A DNA stretch of 64,000 nt, taken from Distichodus sexfasciatus (lineage: Eukaryota > Chordata > Actinopteri > Characiformes > Distichodontidae). Within the stretch, counting starts at the first letter, position 1, and each line of letters starts with the position of its first letter. The notes beneath the pieces were generated by a model, which saw only the letters and a list, made by a program, of their open reading frames with translations, was not told the origin of the DNA and made no database searches. The stretch lies in assembly GCA_032718565.1 (NCBI GenBank), contig JAVGVS010000183.1, positions 558,617 to 622,616 on the forward strand. Direction: 5' to 3'. Below, one piece after another: positions 1-11,700 of the stretch. The translations under genes were made by a program, and so were the position numbers.

Positions 1-1458
1 TTGTGCTACACCAGCATTATTCACCACTTATCAAAATATGCACACCAATAATCTACTGAACAAACTGGAGTCTGCAACAAAAATTACATAGTTTACCCAG
101 AATTACCACTTTACCGCCCCCTCCCTTTTCTTTTTTAGATATGTGACCTGAAAAATATTCCGTTACATTTGAAATCTAATTTTAGATCTTGCCAGAACAC
201 ATCCAACATTCCACAGCTTTGCCCTACCGATAATGTGTTGTTTGCTTCAACTCTAAAAACTTTTGTTGTGAATGTAAAAAAGTAGACTTAACTGTTCACG
301 AAACACAGCAGATCTGCTGCAAAGCAAGAGAGAGAAGATTGAACAGCAATGGAGAAGTGAAAGCTGTGTTTGTTTTATACAACTAAAGCGTGACTTTAAT
401 TTCTATCTTCAGCTTGCTGAGACTAACTACATACATAAAGCAGAGTCTAAAATTAAACCTGTGATTTTGAATGATATATTTTATCTGTGGAACCTACTGT
501 TGAGTGTCTTCCTATGATTGAAGGTCTTCATTAACGTCTCCCTCTTATGGCCAGTGAGGGTAAAGAACGCTGACACAAATTCAAAACTAAACATTTCTCT
601 TTATTTGAAAAAATACAGATATTATTTACATAGAACTATAAATATTGCACAAAAGGGTTTCATCAGAAATTTAATGCAAAAATACACAAACATTACATTA
701 TCACTGCATAAACATTTATCATTTCCTTGCCATCTTAAGTACTGTGTAATTATAATTCACTATGTAATACATAATACACATGCAGTTAACATTCATTTTT
801 CAAAAAGTCGTTTAACCCCTGAGTGGAAGCCAGAAACTGCAATAAGCGTGTGTGTGTGTGTGTGTGTGTAAAAGTAGTTTTTAGATGACTTGCACGTGCG
901 TATAGACTGTTGATGTGAAAGAGGTTGGGCGATCTGTGGAAAGCGACTGCAGCCCACACCTTCTCTGTGCGTCTTAACCACCGTGGTTTGTGGGATGCCA
1001 TGATTAAATAACAGCACTTTTTCGGGTTACAATATATTTCTTATTTAAAGTATCTACAGCCAAACTCCTGTTTCAGTTTAGTCGTTAGTGAAAGTAACTA
1101 ACTACACTCAAAGTTGTTTCATGGCCGTAGAGTCTTGCTTCCATTTTGGCCAAGGTGAGCTCCATCCTCCGGGATTTCAAGCTTTCGCAGCTGTCAGAAG
1201 TGTGACACAACAAGCCCGCAGTAGCAGATACAACACCTGCCAATTTGACACCAATCAGCTGTTGAAAAGTCAGTGCAAAGAGAGACTATTTTTTTCCTTT
1301 TATAACGATGTAGCATTTGACCGCACTACACTACTTGTAAAACGTTGTTTTAAAGCTACCGCATTTTTAAAAGTAGTTTGACTACTGAAAGGCTACTGAA
1401 TAAAACGGTTAGGTTAGTAACATGGCCACTTTTGGTTATGGCTGTTTCCCAATGCTGG
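1..1458. other. Region downstream of s1pr4-like gene, probably partly its 3' UTR
   Basis: AT-rich DNA with no recognisable coding content. Because the receptor gene runs on the minus strand, this side is its 3' flank and may include the 3' UTR. It contains a short (GT)n run at about 847-869. The small open frames here are low-complexity or antisense and resemble nothing I know. Confidence 0.4.
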
Positions 1459-2636
1459 CTAACCGCTGGACGCAGACAGGCAGGAGGTGGTGGATGCTGT
1501 GGAGAAGAGTCGCTCCTTCTTGCAGTTTTTGGCCGGAGGTTGAGGACTGGTGCTGGAGGTTCTTACCCGCTGAAACTGTTCCTGAGGCTGCTGTGGCGGC
1601 TGCCCGATGTGCTGGACGTCTCCATGGTCATAAAGGTTTTGGGGTTGCAGATGCCCACCTTCAGGCAGCAACAGCACAGCAGTCTGGCGATGGCCTTTCG
1701 CAGTTCCAGGCTTCCGAACGAGTAGATGAGCGGATTCATGGCTGAGTTGAGCACCGCCAGCACGATTACCCACTGAGGACTGAAGAGGGCAGAGCAGCGC
1801 CGCGAGTAGCAGTAGTAGTCCACCAAGAGCAGAACCAACAGCGGCCCCCAGCACACCATGAAGACGCCCACGATGGAGATGACGGCCTTGAGCAGTCGCA
1901 GGGATCGCTTTCGTCCCCGGACGTTGCTTGCCTCTGCACTGCTGCGAACGTGCCAGTAGATGGCGAAGTAGAGCGCCCCGATGGTCAGGAGGATGACAAA
2001 GAAAATCACCAGTGCAAACAGGATGTAGCTTTGGAGTAGAGGGCGGTGGAGCAGGTGCCAAGGTGGTAGATTTGTGTTCCAGCCCAGGAGGCAAGAAGCC
2101 GGCGGGCGAGCAGGCGGTGGAGCCAGCATACAGCGCCACTCATCACGTAGGACATCGCACGCTTTATGGCCGGTTTTTGGTGCATGGGTCGCATCATGGT
2201 GGTGTAGCGCTCCACGGCGATCAGCAGGAGACTGAAGATGGAGGCGGCCAGCGCCACGAAAAGAAGTCCCTCCCTTAGGAGCCACAGGACGGGGCTAAGC
2301 TTAAAGGTGCGACTTCCGGACAGGCAGATGTTGACCACGTAGGCGACTCCGGTCAGCAGGTCGCTCAGGGCGATGTTGGCGATGCAGATAAAAACCCAGC
2401 GATGGCGCAAACGCACACCGAACAGCACGGCCAGCAGAACCAGCAGGTTCTCCAGGACGATGAAGATGCTGATGCAGAGGAAGATGGCGGTGACTGGGCC
2501 GATGGAGCGACCAAGAAACATGGCGATACTGCAGCCGGCCGGTGTAGTTGTAGTGCTCCAGGATCACACTGCGGTTGCTCCAGTTGTAGGCGGCGGGGCA
2601 GGAGGTGGAGGAGCTGAGGGTGTTTAGAAACTCCAT
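1459..2636 (-). CDS. s1pr4: Sphingosine-1-phosphate receptor 4-like GPCR, frame-disrupted
   Basis: Plasma-membrane G-protein-coupled receptor for sphingosine-1-phosphate, in a family that couples lipid signalling to Gi and G12/13. The start ATG at 2636 has a strong Kozak context (CACCATGG). The N-terminus shows NWSNRS and HYNYTGRLQ, the family's glycosylated N-terminal signature. TM1 to TM3 read continuously from 2521 to about 2110 (ENLLVLLAV, NIALSDLLTG, WLLREGLLF, AVERY). The Arg-Glu of LLREG, near residues 121-122, is the phosphate/amine-binding pair of S1P receptors. TM5 to TM7 read from about 2035 to 1563 (SYILFALVIFF, CWGPLL, NPLIY), followed by a CCCC palmitoylation motif. RHRWV, LLTGVAY and REGLLF favour S1PR4 over S1PR1, 2, 3 and 5. 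Frame changes are needed near 2530, at several points in 2030-2110, and at about 1563, after which a Ser/Thr-rich tail continues to a TAG at 1459. Total length of about 390 codons suits the family. It is either an intact gene with consensus errors (preferred) or a pseudogene. A TTTATT at 600-605 is a possible minus-strand poly(A) signal. Confidence 0.85.
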
Positions 2637-2837
2637 GGTGGGTGCTGGGAGAGTGGAGGACTAATTTGACTTTCGCTGGGGTTAGACAGAGAAGCTCAGG
2701 CAGTCACATTCTCACTCTCTTTCTCCCAACTGCAAATTTCTTTTGTTGTTGGAGATTCAGCTCCTCTCAGAGTGCCCTGAAAAGAGAGAGCAGTGTTTAT
2801 TTGCACATTTACAGTACAATTCATGACGTTTAGCAGA

Positions 2838-2995
2838 CGCTACAACCAGAGCAACTTCCATTTCCTAATTTCAGGGACAGTCTCCCTTATGGAGCTAAGG
2901 GTCTTGCTCAGGGACTCAGTGACAGTAGTGCTGGAGGTAGAACTTAAACCCACAACCTCTTGGTCGGGAAGCTAGTATCCTGACCACAAGACCAC
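2838..2995. repeat. Interspersed repeat with teleost 'AGCAGACGCT' motif
   Basis: The segment runs from AGCAGACGCTACAACCAGAG through GGTCTTGCTCAGGGACTCAG to a CCTGACCACAAGACCAC end. This layout is familiar from a repeat that is very common in fish genomes. A second copy of its left end lies at about 34642-34700 (AGCAGACGCTTTTTCCAGAG). The class is not certain. Confidence 0.55.
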
Positions 2996-3725
2996 ATCAC
3001 ACAAATATCGGACATGTATTGTGAATGTAGTCAGGCATGTCAAAGTCTAGAATAGGGCTGGACGATATGGGGTGTAACGATACATCGATGTACATCGATA
3101 CATTGCTTCAATGGTCAACGAGCCTACAGCATTGATCTTCCATCATACATATTGTAATGTCACTTTATATTGAAAAGGAGGTCTATTTTCATTTAAAAAG
3201 AAGACTTTCGTGTTGTTCTCAGGAATAAAAAATGTCAATTTATATTTTTGCTGTCTTTTCTAATTTGATAGGAATGGAAGTCAGCATATGATATTGTTTC
3301 ACATTAATTGCCGGGATTAGTAATCTCTTCATATTTTAATATCATTATATATTATTTTAATCCTGATATTTTGTTTTTTTGCTTATGTATGTATTTATTT
3401 ATTTATTTATGCCATAGCATTATTTTTTAAATAATTTATAGAATGCAATAAATTATTGAGGCACATCTGTCCAACATGTGGAAAGAGAACTTCACAGGCT
3501 GTGTGTGATGCCGCCTGAGTGCGTTGAAATATCTCGAGTTTCACTACTACGTTTGCGGTTAGGTGGGGCTTCCTTCAGCAGACGGCGCGTTTAAAAGGCC
3601 ACCATGTGATTTGCAAAACATGTGCAGCTCCAAATACATTTAAATCGCCTCAATAAATTAGAGGCAACCTGCAAACATACATGTCGGAACCGCACCAAAA
3701 TATGCATAAAAACATAAACTACATT

Positions 3726-3728
<3 letters not shown>

Positions 3729-3796
<68 letters not shown>
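3729..3796. repeat. (AT)n microsatellite
   Basis: A nearly uninterrupted AT dinucleotide run of about 68 bp. Confidence 0.95.
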
Positions 3797-3802
<6 letters not shown>

Positions 3803-5609
3803 GAATAAGTCTCTATAATGCATAATAATGCAAAATAATTGCTTTTGTAAATGTAATGCTTTTTAAAATCTGCTATAAATAATTTTTATGCTATAACTGT
3901 ACTACAATTTTTTTTTTTTACATTATTATAGTAATAACAAAATAAATCACACAAATTAAAATGCCATTAAGGTTTCCTGTAATTTCAGTGTGTCTTGTTT
4001 GATTTTTAAATGCCATTTTTGTGTGATTTTTGACTTACCTTCTTGCCTGTGATGCTGGAGGGTGTGAAGCCATCCATCCTCTGTCTCAAGAGAACCTGCG
4101 CTGACCCACTATCTTCAGCTAAGCAGGAAGGAGGAAGCTTACAGTAACTTGCAGATGTTGACACACCCAGTGGAGAAAGGGCTTGTCACCTAAAATTGTT
4201 GACTTTTCAGGCCATTTCTACACCTTCAGGACTACACATTTTTTTTCTCTTCAAGTTAGAATTGTGACATGTTCCAGGAATGTACGCTCGGGTCACGTCC
4301 TGCATGGTCATGTTATGTCATGTCATGGACCAAATACGTAGAAACATACGTACTCATGCATTTGTTCTCATGCATACTTTACTCATTTCCAAATTGTTCA
4401 TTTGCATGAGAAAGCTTTTCGACTACGTTCTAGAAATCAGCAACCGCCTCAATCATAACTTATGTCAGTTTCACTGTTTCCAACCCTTTATTCCACACTT
4501 AAAAGAGAAATTGTCATTTTTTGAATTTGCTAGTAGAAAATAGTTAAAATGCAATTTCTGCCATTTTATGTTTCTTGACCATTTTGAAATGTATCACTTT
4601 TTACATGCTGCTGAATTTCACACGCTGTTGTCATACTACAAAGATATTGCAAGATGCTGGCCGCCGTCCTGCCAACATTATGCCACCCTTCTTACAACAG
4701 CTTAATCTTTACCCAAAAATATTGTTACTCCAACATTTTCTGTGAAGCTGCTCGGCAAACAGGAACTCTCTTGTTTTTTCAGTTCAATTATCCAGCTGTG
4801 TGGAAAAAAATTAAGCTGTAAATTTGTTTTACACACTGAAACACACACAACCATACATCTTGCAATGTGCATGGAGCTTCATCATTTAATTTCAGATAAT
4901 CCTCTACAATTACTGTTTTCTGTACTTGTCTGATAACATTTGTTAGTTATTTTTCAGAAAAAGCGGCTCGAATTTGAAAAAGCTCAACAGCTTTAGTCTC
5001 ATGCAAATGTACCTGATACTGACCTACATTTTACGTTCGCTAAACAGCCCAAACACCTTTGAAGCAGTTCTTGCTTACAATTGAAAAAGAAAAAATCAAT
5101 CAAAAAGTGGCTGGTGTTTTTAATGACTTGACTCTAAACAGTGGAAAAAAGGTGACATGTGAAAAACCGCGACATCCTGGAGATAGGTTGTTCTTAACAG
5201 CTACCAACGCCCTGTCAACCCTTATGCTGCCTGAAATCAAAAAACAAATGTTGGTAAAAACAACGGGTGTGGAACTGCTCGGCCTTGTACCGCTTCTGCC
5301 ACTCACTCGCAAGGAATAAAGATGCATGTTGAAAATGTAGATGTGACAGATTTTTACTGAAATTTTGGTTCATTTTATCACCATCATGCATGCAGAGGTG
5401 TAAAATGTCGCACTTTTCGCTGATGTTTACTAGAATCATTAAAGTCATTAAACTGGGCTAGAGATGTAAATCACAAGTTTCATCACAATACAAGCCAGCA
5501 GCAATGTAACGCATATAATGTTGCAAAAGTCTCCTGCAATAGATTTTGTTTAAATCTGCCCAGAAATAGTAGGCAATATTTTTTACATTTTATAATAATA
5601 GTTAAAAGC

Positions 5610-5695
5610 GGATCAGGATACATTTCACTGCATGTTGTACCTGTATAATTTGCATGTGACAACTAAAGAATCTTGAATCTTGAATATATGTATAT
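5610..5695 (+). repeat. LINE-like 3' tail with TCTTGAA repeats
   Basis: The motif TTTCACTGCATGTTGTACCT is followed by GTGACAACTAAAGAATCTTG and a short tandem TCTTGAA tail. Similar 3' tails occur on CR1/L2-type LINE remnants in fish. A partial second copy of the head motif lies at about 15552-15580. Family assignment is tentative. Confidence 0.4.
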
Positions 5696-5734
5696 ATATA
5701 TATATATAATGCAACTCATAAGAAAGCTAAGCCA

Positions 5735-7520
5735 GTGATTCCTTGTGCCTGTCCCAAGTTCGATAGGATGCAGAGGGTTGTGTCAGGAAGGGCATCACAC
5801 AAACCTAAGCCAAATCAAACATGAATCAGCAGCCAGGATTTATACTGATCGTCGAGGCTCAAGTTAACAACGACTGCCACTGGTGCTGTTGGACTCCACA
5901 GGGTGCTGTGAAACTAGCTACTGTTGGTCGACGGAGGAGAGGAGGAAGGCGTGTGCGTCGGCAGAGAGATAAGAGGAAAGGCAAGAACTGAAAGTAGGGA
6001 CTTTGAATGTTGGCACTATGACAGGTAAAGCTAGAGGGAGCTGGTGGACATGATGCAGAGAAGGAAGAAAAAAGAGTCTGGCTGCAGACTTTCTTCAAGA
6101 ATGAATGAGGAAAAATGAGAGAGAATGTAGAGGTAGGTGACTGTTAGACTCTGCAAAGTAGCTGGAGATTAGTATATGATGCATGAGAAAGCTTTGAAGA
6201 GGGAAAGGCATATTCCTGATGACATACTCGTGGAGGTATGGAAGTGCTCCAGGAGAGTGGCAGTAGAGTTTTTGACTAGCTGCCTCAACAAGATCTTTGA
6301 TGAGGAGAAGATGCCTGAGAAAGGAGGAAAAAGTGTTCTGGTGCTGATTTAAGAACAAGGGAGACGACAGAATTGTGGCAACTACAGGCGAATGTTTGTC
6401 ATACAAGGAGGCTTTTAGGAAAGAGTGGTGGAAGCCAGGCTTTGAACAGAAGTGGGGCATTTGTAGACAGCAGTATGAGCCATGCTTGGCAAGAGTACTA
6501 CAGATGCTATTTTTGCTTTAAGGATGCTGATGGAGTAGCACAGAGAAGGTCAGAGGAGCTGCATTGTGTCTTTTTGTAGATTTATAAAGGCTATGACAGG
6601 TGCCGAGAGGAGCTGTGGTATTGCATGAGGAGGTCTGGAGGCAGAGAAGTATGTGTTAGAGTGGTGCAGGACATGGAGTGAGAACTGGTGGAGACATGGT
6701 GAGATGTGCTGCAGGAGCACAGAGGAGTTCGAAGGTGGAGGGGACTGCATCAAGGATCGCCTCTAAGCCCTTCTTGTTTGTTTTGTGATGGACAGGCTGA
6801 CAGATGATGTTAGACAGGAGTCTCCATGGACAATGATGTTTGCAGATGACATTGTGATCTGCAGTGAGAGCAGGGCGCAGGTAGAGGAAAGGCTAGAGAG
6901 ATGGAGATATGTACTAGAGAAGAGAGGAATGAAAATTAGTCGCATCAAGACAGAATACACAAGTGGAACAGTGGTGTTACAGGGAGTAGAAGAAGAAGGC
7001 ACAGGACTTCAAGTACTTAGGTCTACGGTCCAAAAAGCAACGTGAGGAAAGAGGAAAAGAGGTGAAAAAGCGAAAAGCAGGGTTGGAAATGGTGGAGAAA
7101 AGTGTCAGGTGTGATGTATGATAAAGGGTTTCAGCAAGAATGAAAGGAGAGGCTTATGAAGACAGTAGTGAGAGACCAGCCATAAGCAGGCGGTTTTGAG
7201 ACAGTGCCAATGTGAGAAAGACAGGAGGCAGAACTGGAGGTTGCAGGGCTCCAAGATGTTGAGGTTTCTTTTGGGGTGACGAGGATGGATAGGATCAGAA
7301 TGAGTTCATCAGAGGGACAGCTCAAAGTTAGATGTTTCAAGATAAAGTCAGAGAGGCCAGACTGAGATGGTTTGGACACGTCCAGAGGAGAGACAAGAAG
7401 GATGCTGAGGTTGGAGCCACCAGGCAGGAGGCTGAGAGGAAACCAAAAAGGAGATTTATGGATGCGGTGAAAGAGGACATGAAGTTAGTTGGTGTGAGGG
7501 TAGAGGATGCAAGCACACCA
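5735..7520 (+). mobile_element. Decayed RTE-type non-LTR retrotransposon (LINE) fragment
   Basis: This is a degenerate copy of a LINE that encoded an apurinic-type endonuclease and a reverse transcriptase. The left part has the stereotyped GTGTCAGGAAGGGCATC leader. In one frame near 5990-6065 the translation resembles an endonuclease start (VGTLNVGTMTGKAR). Near 6200-6330 it shows RT fragments (DDIPVEVWKCS). At 6785-7040 is the RT catalytic block (WTMMFADDIVICSES), containing the FADD box, followed by LEKRGMKISRIKTEY. Near 7330-7500 is the C-terminal block (DKVREARLRWFGHVQRR and KPKRRFMDAVKEDMKLVGV). Frames change repeatedly and internal parts are missing, so it cannot be mobile. The RTE-like assignment rests on the RT/C-terminal signature; the exact family needs a repeat library. 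Confidence 0.8.
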
Positions 7521-10375
7521 ATTATTGTAATGCATGGTCCCCAATAATAGATATGAATCAATAAAGATAACTATAATCTTTGAATTTCAATACTATAATT
7601 ATAATACAAACTTTAGCATTGACAAACCCCAATAGTTAATGTTTGCCCAAACGCAATGCAGATTTGCGTAAGAGTGCTCTTTAACGTTCATAGATTCTTT
7701 TCTTATCTAAGAACAATTTGATGAATGTCAGAACCAGAATGTCAGTTAAAACTACATTGCAGGTATTCTGGATTTAAGGACAAAGAATGAGGCCCAATGT
7801 CTGTGATCAAAATAAAGTTTAATAAATTTAACATTTATTTATTCTATTATAAAACGGCCCCAATGAGTAACGCAGGAATTATCCATGCATTCTATATCCA
7901 AACACCAGCTCTCTCACCTGATTAAGGTTGGGCACACCCTAAACTGAAAATAACGACAAAAATGCCAGCCGTAGCTACAAATGGAATGAGGTCCCATCTG
8001 GTGATCAATTTGGAATCCACCAGTTAATGTAATTTTCCCATGTTCTGCAAAGCCACATCTGACGGTTTCATAAAGCCTACAAAGTGACCTCATTATGAGC
8101 TGCATTAATGGCTGAAGATGTTTAAACTCTGGAGAAAATCAACCGAGCAGAGAGAAAGCAAGCACCACCCTGTGATGGTTATTACTACTGGTGGTTTCCA
8201 CATGCAAATTCACTTGCTACAAAGTCTGTACTGTCCATGCTTGACACTGTCTGTGGAATTTAACCACATGCGAAAGACAACGCAGGTGTAATTGGAACAT
8301 CTTTATCCTGAAGATCCCAGGTGTAAATTTTGAGGGGAAATCCCACAGGCCGCTTTGGTGTTTTAAGAGATTAAACACTTGTGTTGATGATATTATGATT
8401 GCCGGTCCACATCAAAGGAGACAAACTAATGCGTTAAAGTAGTTATCTGATATTAGTGTCAGGAGCCAGATGACATAAAAGTATAGCAGAAATGTACACT
8501 TTCATAACAGATTAAGACATATGAACATATTTCTAGAAGATGATGCTCCAGCAGCCATTCTATGGCTGTAGCAATCACCAACCTTTAGCTAGCTAATGTG
8601 CAACGCCCGGGGAGCTCTGCTAGAAGACGGCTCATGAGTACTTCAGCGGTACCTTTACCGGTCTGGGACTTGAACAGACGACCCTCCGATCACAGGGCCA
8701 ACTCCCTAACCTTTACACCACCAACTGCCCCTGTGTAATGTAAATTCTACATGCAGTAATAAAATGCACTAAAGGTATGATTTTGTGCACAAATGCTCAC
8801 ATTTTGGTATAGTACACCTACGCATCTGCTTTTTCATTGCACGGGAATACAATAAGCTTGTGACTATAGGTGATGGTGCATAATCACAGCGCTATGCAGA
8901 CTTCCTGCGTAGGAGTCAATTCATGAGTCAATGATGAGGGAATACACAGAAGTTTTCAACCGCTACACAGTCAAAAGATAATTGCAAAGAGATAGAGATT
9001 TAGTACTTACAATGACTTTAAAAATTTTTAGCAAGATGTCTGTAGTCACTTAACATCAGTACAATTGTTTGATGAATCACTGTAGTACATTTTACTCCAA
9101 TTTCACCATAATATACATATTTTATATTATTTGTCCCATGTTATGAACAGTTATAACAGTCTTATGCAAAGCCAAGACAATTGCAGAATCCTGCATGTAA
9201 CTAAATTGTAAAAAAATATCTCTTTTTCTACCTCTACTGTAGAGTTTATATTTTATAGTCTAGTTATATATATATATGCATATTTTATGTGCTTCATTTG
9301 TAAAAACTGGAGCCACGTCATCTTGTTTCTCTGTATACGTGTATATAGCTAAGATGACACTAAAGTACACTTGACTTTTGACTTAAATTTTGAGATTCTT
9401 ATACAGTTGCTAAAAGAGTTTGACATTTACAAATAATTTAAAAGAACATATAACCCTATAATGTTATTATATATAAAACAAGGTTTAGACGGCTTCTAAA
9501 TGGCTTTTACTAGACAATTTCTTGTCAGAGTGACTACTTGATTTATGTCATGAAACCAACAGTAACTGCAATAATCTAAAATAAGTATTTGGTCTACTTT
9601 GTATTAAGTTAAGTAGCATGACACTGACATCTACAGGTGATTGTGTGTCATTACATCGCTGGTTATGCAGTAGAATCAGGCTTCACCAAAAGCGGCTAAT
9701 ACAAGGCGGCGTCGACAACAGATGTAAATGACAAAAATGATGTGCGAAGCAAATTCAGACAAAGCACAAGTAACTATACCTGCTTTTAATTTAAATTAAA
9801 GTCAATAACAGCAAAACACCACATATTCTTATATTCTCATATTCTTATATTCCTAAAGTTCCATTAAACAAGTTCAAGGTATGATTTTGTGAAACATGTT
9901 GTTTATTTAATTTACTTTTAAAATGATCTGTTATTGGCAAAATAAGAAAGAAAGAAATCGTTCGTGGCAAACCGTTAAGAAAACCATTCATTTCAGAACA
10001 TCTGGAAAACGAAACATTCTTGATAAAAAATCATTCACGATTTGCTATTTTTGTGCATCTGATAATTACGTCGCCATCATTGTAAGTACGGATTAAAATC
10101 CAGGAGCGCTTAATGCATGTTTTTGCGATCCGCATGTTATGCTGCCTCTATGAGCAATTAGTATAAATATTAACGCCTTCGCACATTAAGCGTTGAACTC
10201 CCAAATCACGATTACAAATAGGTCATGTGGACCCAGAATCCTAGGTTGGTTATTATAATCATTTATCAACTACACCCAAAATGGCGGAAACAACTGCATT
10301 AATAGCAAAGCAAACGATGTGTTTTCGTCGCCACCAGGCGTTTAATGTTTTCGCACATTGGGATACCAGGACAGT
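7521..10375. other. Intergenic DNA, AT-rich, few repeats
   Basis: No gene is supported. It contains a minus-oriented tRNA-derived SINE at about 8600-8731 and a weak relict near 7640-7800 ending in GAATGAGGCCCAATG, a terminal motif shared with other small elements in this window. The rest is anonymous AT-rich sequence. Confidence 0.5.
8600..8731 (-). mobile_element. tRNA-derived SINE (inverted copy)
   Basis: Read on the minus strand, the segment contains GTTAGGGAGTTGGCCCTGTG, then a B-box-like GTTCAAGTCCCAGACC and GGTACCGCTGAAGTACTCAT. The same layout occurs on the plus strand at about 39990-40115. The split promoter-like A/B boxes mark a tRNA-derived SINE head, not a functional tRNA gene. 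No clear target duplication was identified. Confidence 0.65.
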
Positions 10376-10511
<136 letters not shown>

Positions 10512-10849
10512 ATACTAGTTTATATTTACTTGGCTAAACTCTGTTAAAACTCTATTAATTATTAGGTAAACAATGTAAACAGCTGCACAATGCTTAGTTT
10601 TTTTTGTAAGTTTTTTTTTAAAACTTATACTTAATAACTACATATGATGTGACAAATAAGCATCTTGAATCTAAAACAAACTGATACTTGGTCTTTCCTG
10701 ATTTAATTTTTAATATAAAGAATTTGATCTTAATTTTATGTATAAAAAGCTATATAAGCTATGAAAAAGAGCAATGATAATTGTTCTTTATTGTTGTCTT
10801 TACGATAATGTAAACGCACTTTGGGTTGCAGTATATGAATGTGCTGTAT

Positions 10850-10851
10850 AA

Positions 10852-10905
<54 letters not shown>
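10850..10905. repeat. (ATT)n microsatellite
   Basis: About 17 ATT trinucleotide units immediately left of the CpG-rich segment. The preceding CTTTGGGTTGCAGTATATG resembles a repeat 3' end commonly found before such tails in fish. Confidence 0.95.
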
Positions 10906-10908
<3 letters not shown>

Positions 10909-11700
10909 GCCAGCGAGATTTGGGACGTAGCCCTCGATCACGGACACTATATAGTAGAAGTATGGGTGCGTGTGATTTGGGACAGAGCCACCCGATTCCC
11001 CGCTCGTGAACGCGCGCTCGTGTGTGGTTGAGAAACGGAGGAAGTGCGCGCGGCCGCGAGCAGAACCGAGTTTCAAAACTGATGAATGACAAGTTCGTCT
11101 GCTCGGGAAAAAAAGCCACTCAGAACGTAGCTGAACGTTGTTGTTTATTTGTGATAAAAGTGTGACGAGCGGACACCGTTTCCCCTTTCTGTCTTTCGCA
11201 CCGTGAGCGTTCTGGGAAGTCTGTGAGGGAAACATGAGTGATCAAAGTGAGCAGCGCTGAGGGGAGTTAGCCGCTAAGCTAACTAACGTTTGTGGACCAG
11301 TGTGAGAGAGAGAGAGAGAGAGAGAAGAGGCGGCTGGATCTGTTCGGACTGTCCGGCAAATTTTCTGCTTCTCGTGTGGTCGACGAGTCTTATTTGAACA
11401 TTTTAGCTCATGAAGGAGGAAAACGAAGGTAAGTTCTTGAAGGATTTGCGTTTTTCTTCCTGACACTTGTTGGATTTTTCCAGCTTGACGACTCGCTTGC
11501 GTTTCCCGACTCTCAGGCTTTTGTCTGGCTTTACTCGCCTCTGCGCTGCTGTTAGCGGCCGATATTCAACAAAACCTCAGCTTAATCGCCTCGTTTATTA
11601 AAACAAACCTCGTTTTATTAGCGTTTTATACATTTTGGCCATAGATTTGAAGCAGTAAATGTAAAAGAAGAAGGAAAAAAAGTAAGGTAAGCGGTTCTCA
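10906..11700. promoter_or_regulatory. CpG-rich presumptive promoter region of the myosin IX gene
   Basis: The local base composition changes sharply from AT-rich flanks to sequence with frequent CG dinucleotides (for example GAACGCGCGCTCGTG and GCGCGCGGCCGCGAG near 11005-11060). This suits an unmethylated vertebrate promoter. It lies immediately before and around a splice donor at 11429, as expected for a first exon. It could also drive a divergent minus-strand transcript. No TATA box is evident. Confidence 0.55.
11120..11428 (+). other. Presumptive 5' UTR exon of myo9b-like gene
   Basis: The exon end is defined by a consensus donor (AACGAAG|GTAAGTTC) at 11429. The left limit is unknown and is set only roughly inside the CpG-rich segment. 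No long open frame is present. Two short upstream ORFs are visible: one at 11234 (MSDQSEQR, then stop), and one starting at 11410 (MKEENE) that would cross the splice junction into the exon at 23405 and stop after a few codons. Joining to 23405 is an inference from strand, donor quality and the missing upstream exon of the coding gene. Confidence 0.5.

Larger units (their letters stand above)
2637..5700. other. Intergenic DNA 5' of the receptor gene with repeat fragments
   Basis: This is the upstream side of the minus-strand receptor gene. No further exon is recognisable. It holds an interspersed repeat at about 2838-2995, a transposon end at about 3055-3250, an (AT)n tract at 3729-3796 and a LINE-like 3' tail near 5620-5680. 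The rest is AT-rich unique-looking sequence with no supported gene. Confidence 0.5.

Noticed and set aside
10759..11235. 158-codon minus-strand frame with a long Asn run
   Set aside because: The Asn run is the ATT microsatellite, and the rest spans the CpG-rich 5' exon on the opposite strand without similarity to known proteins.
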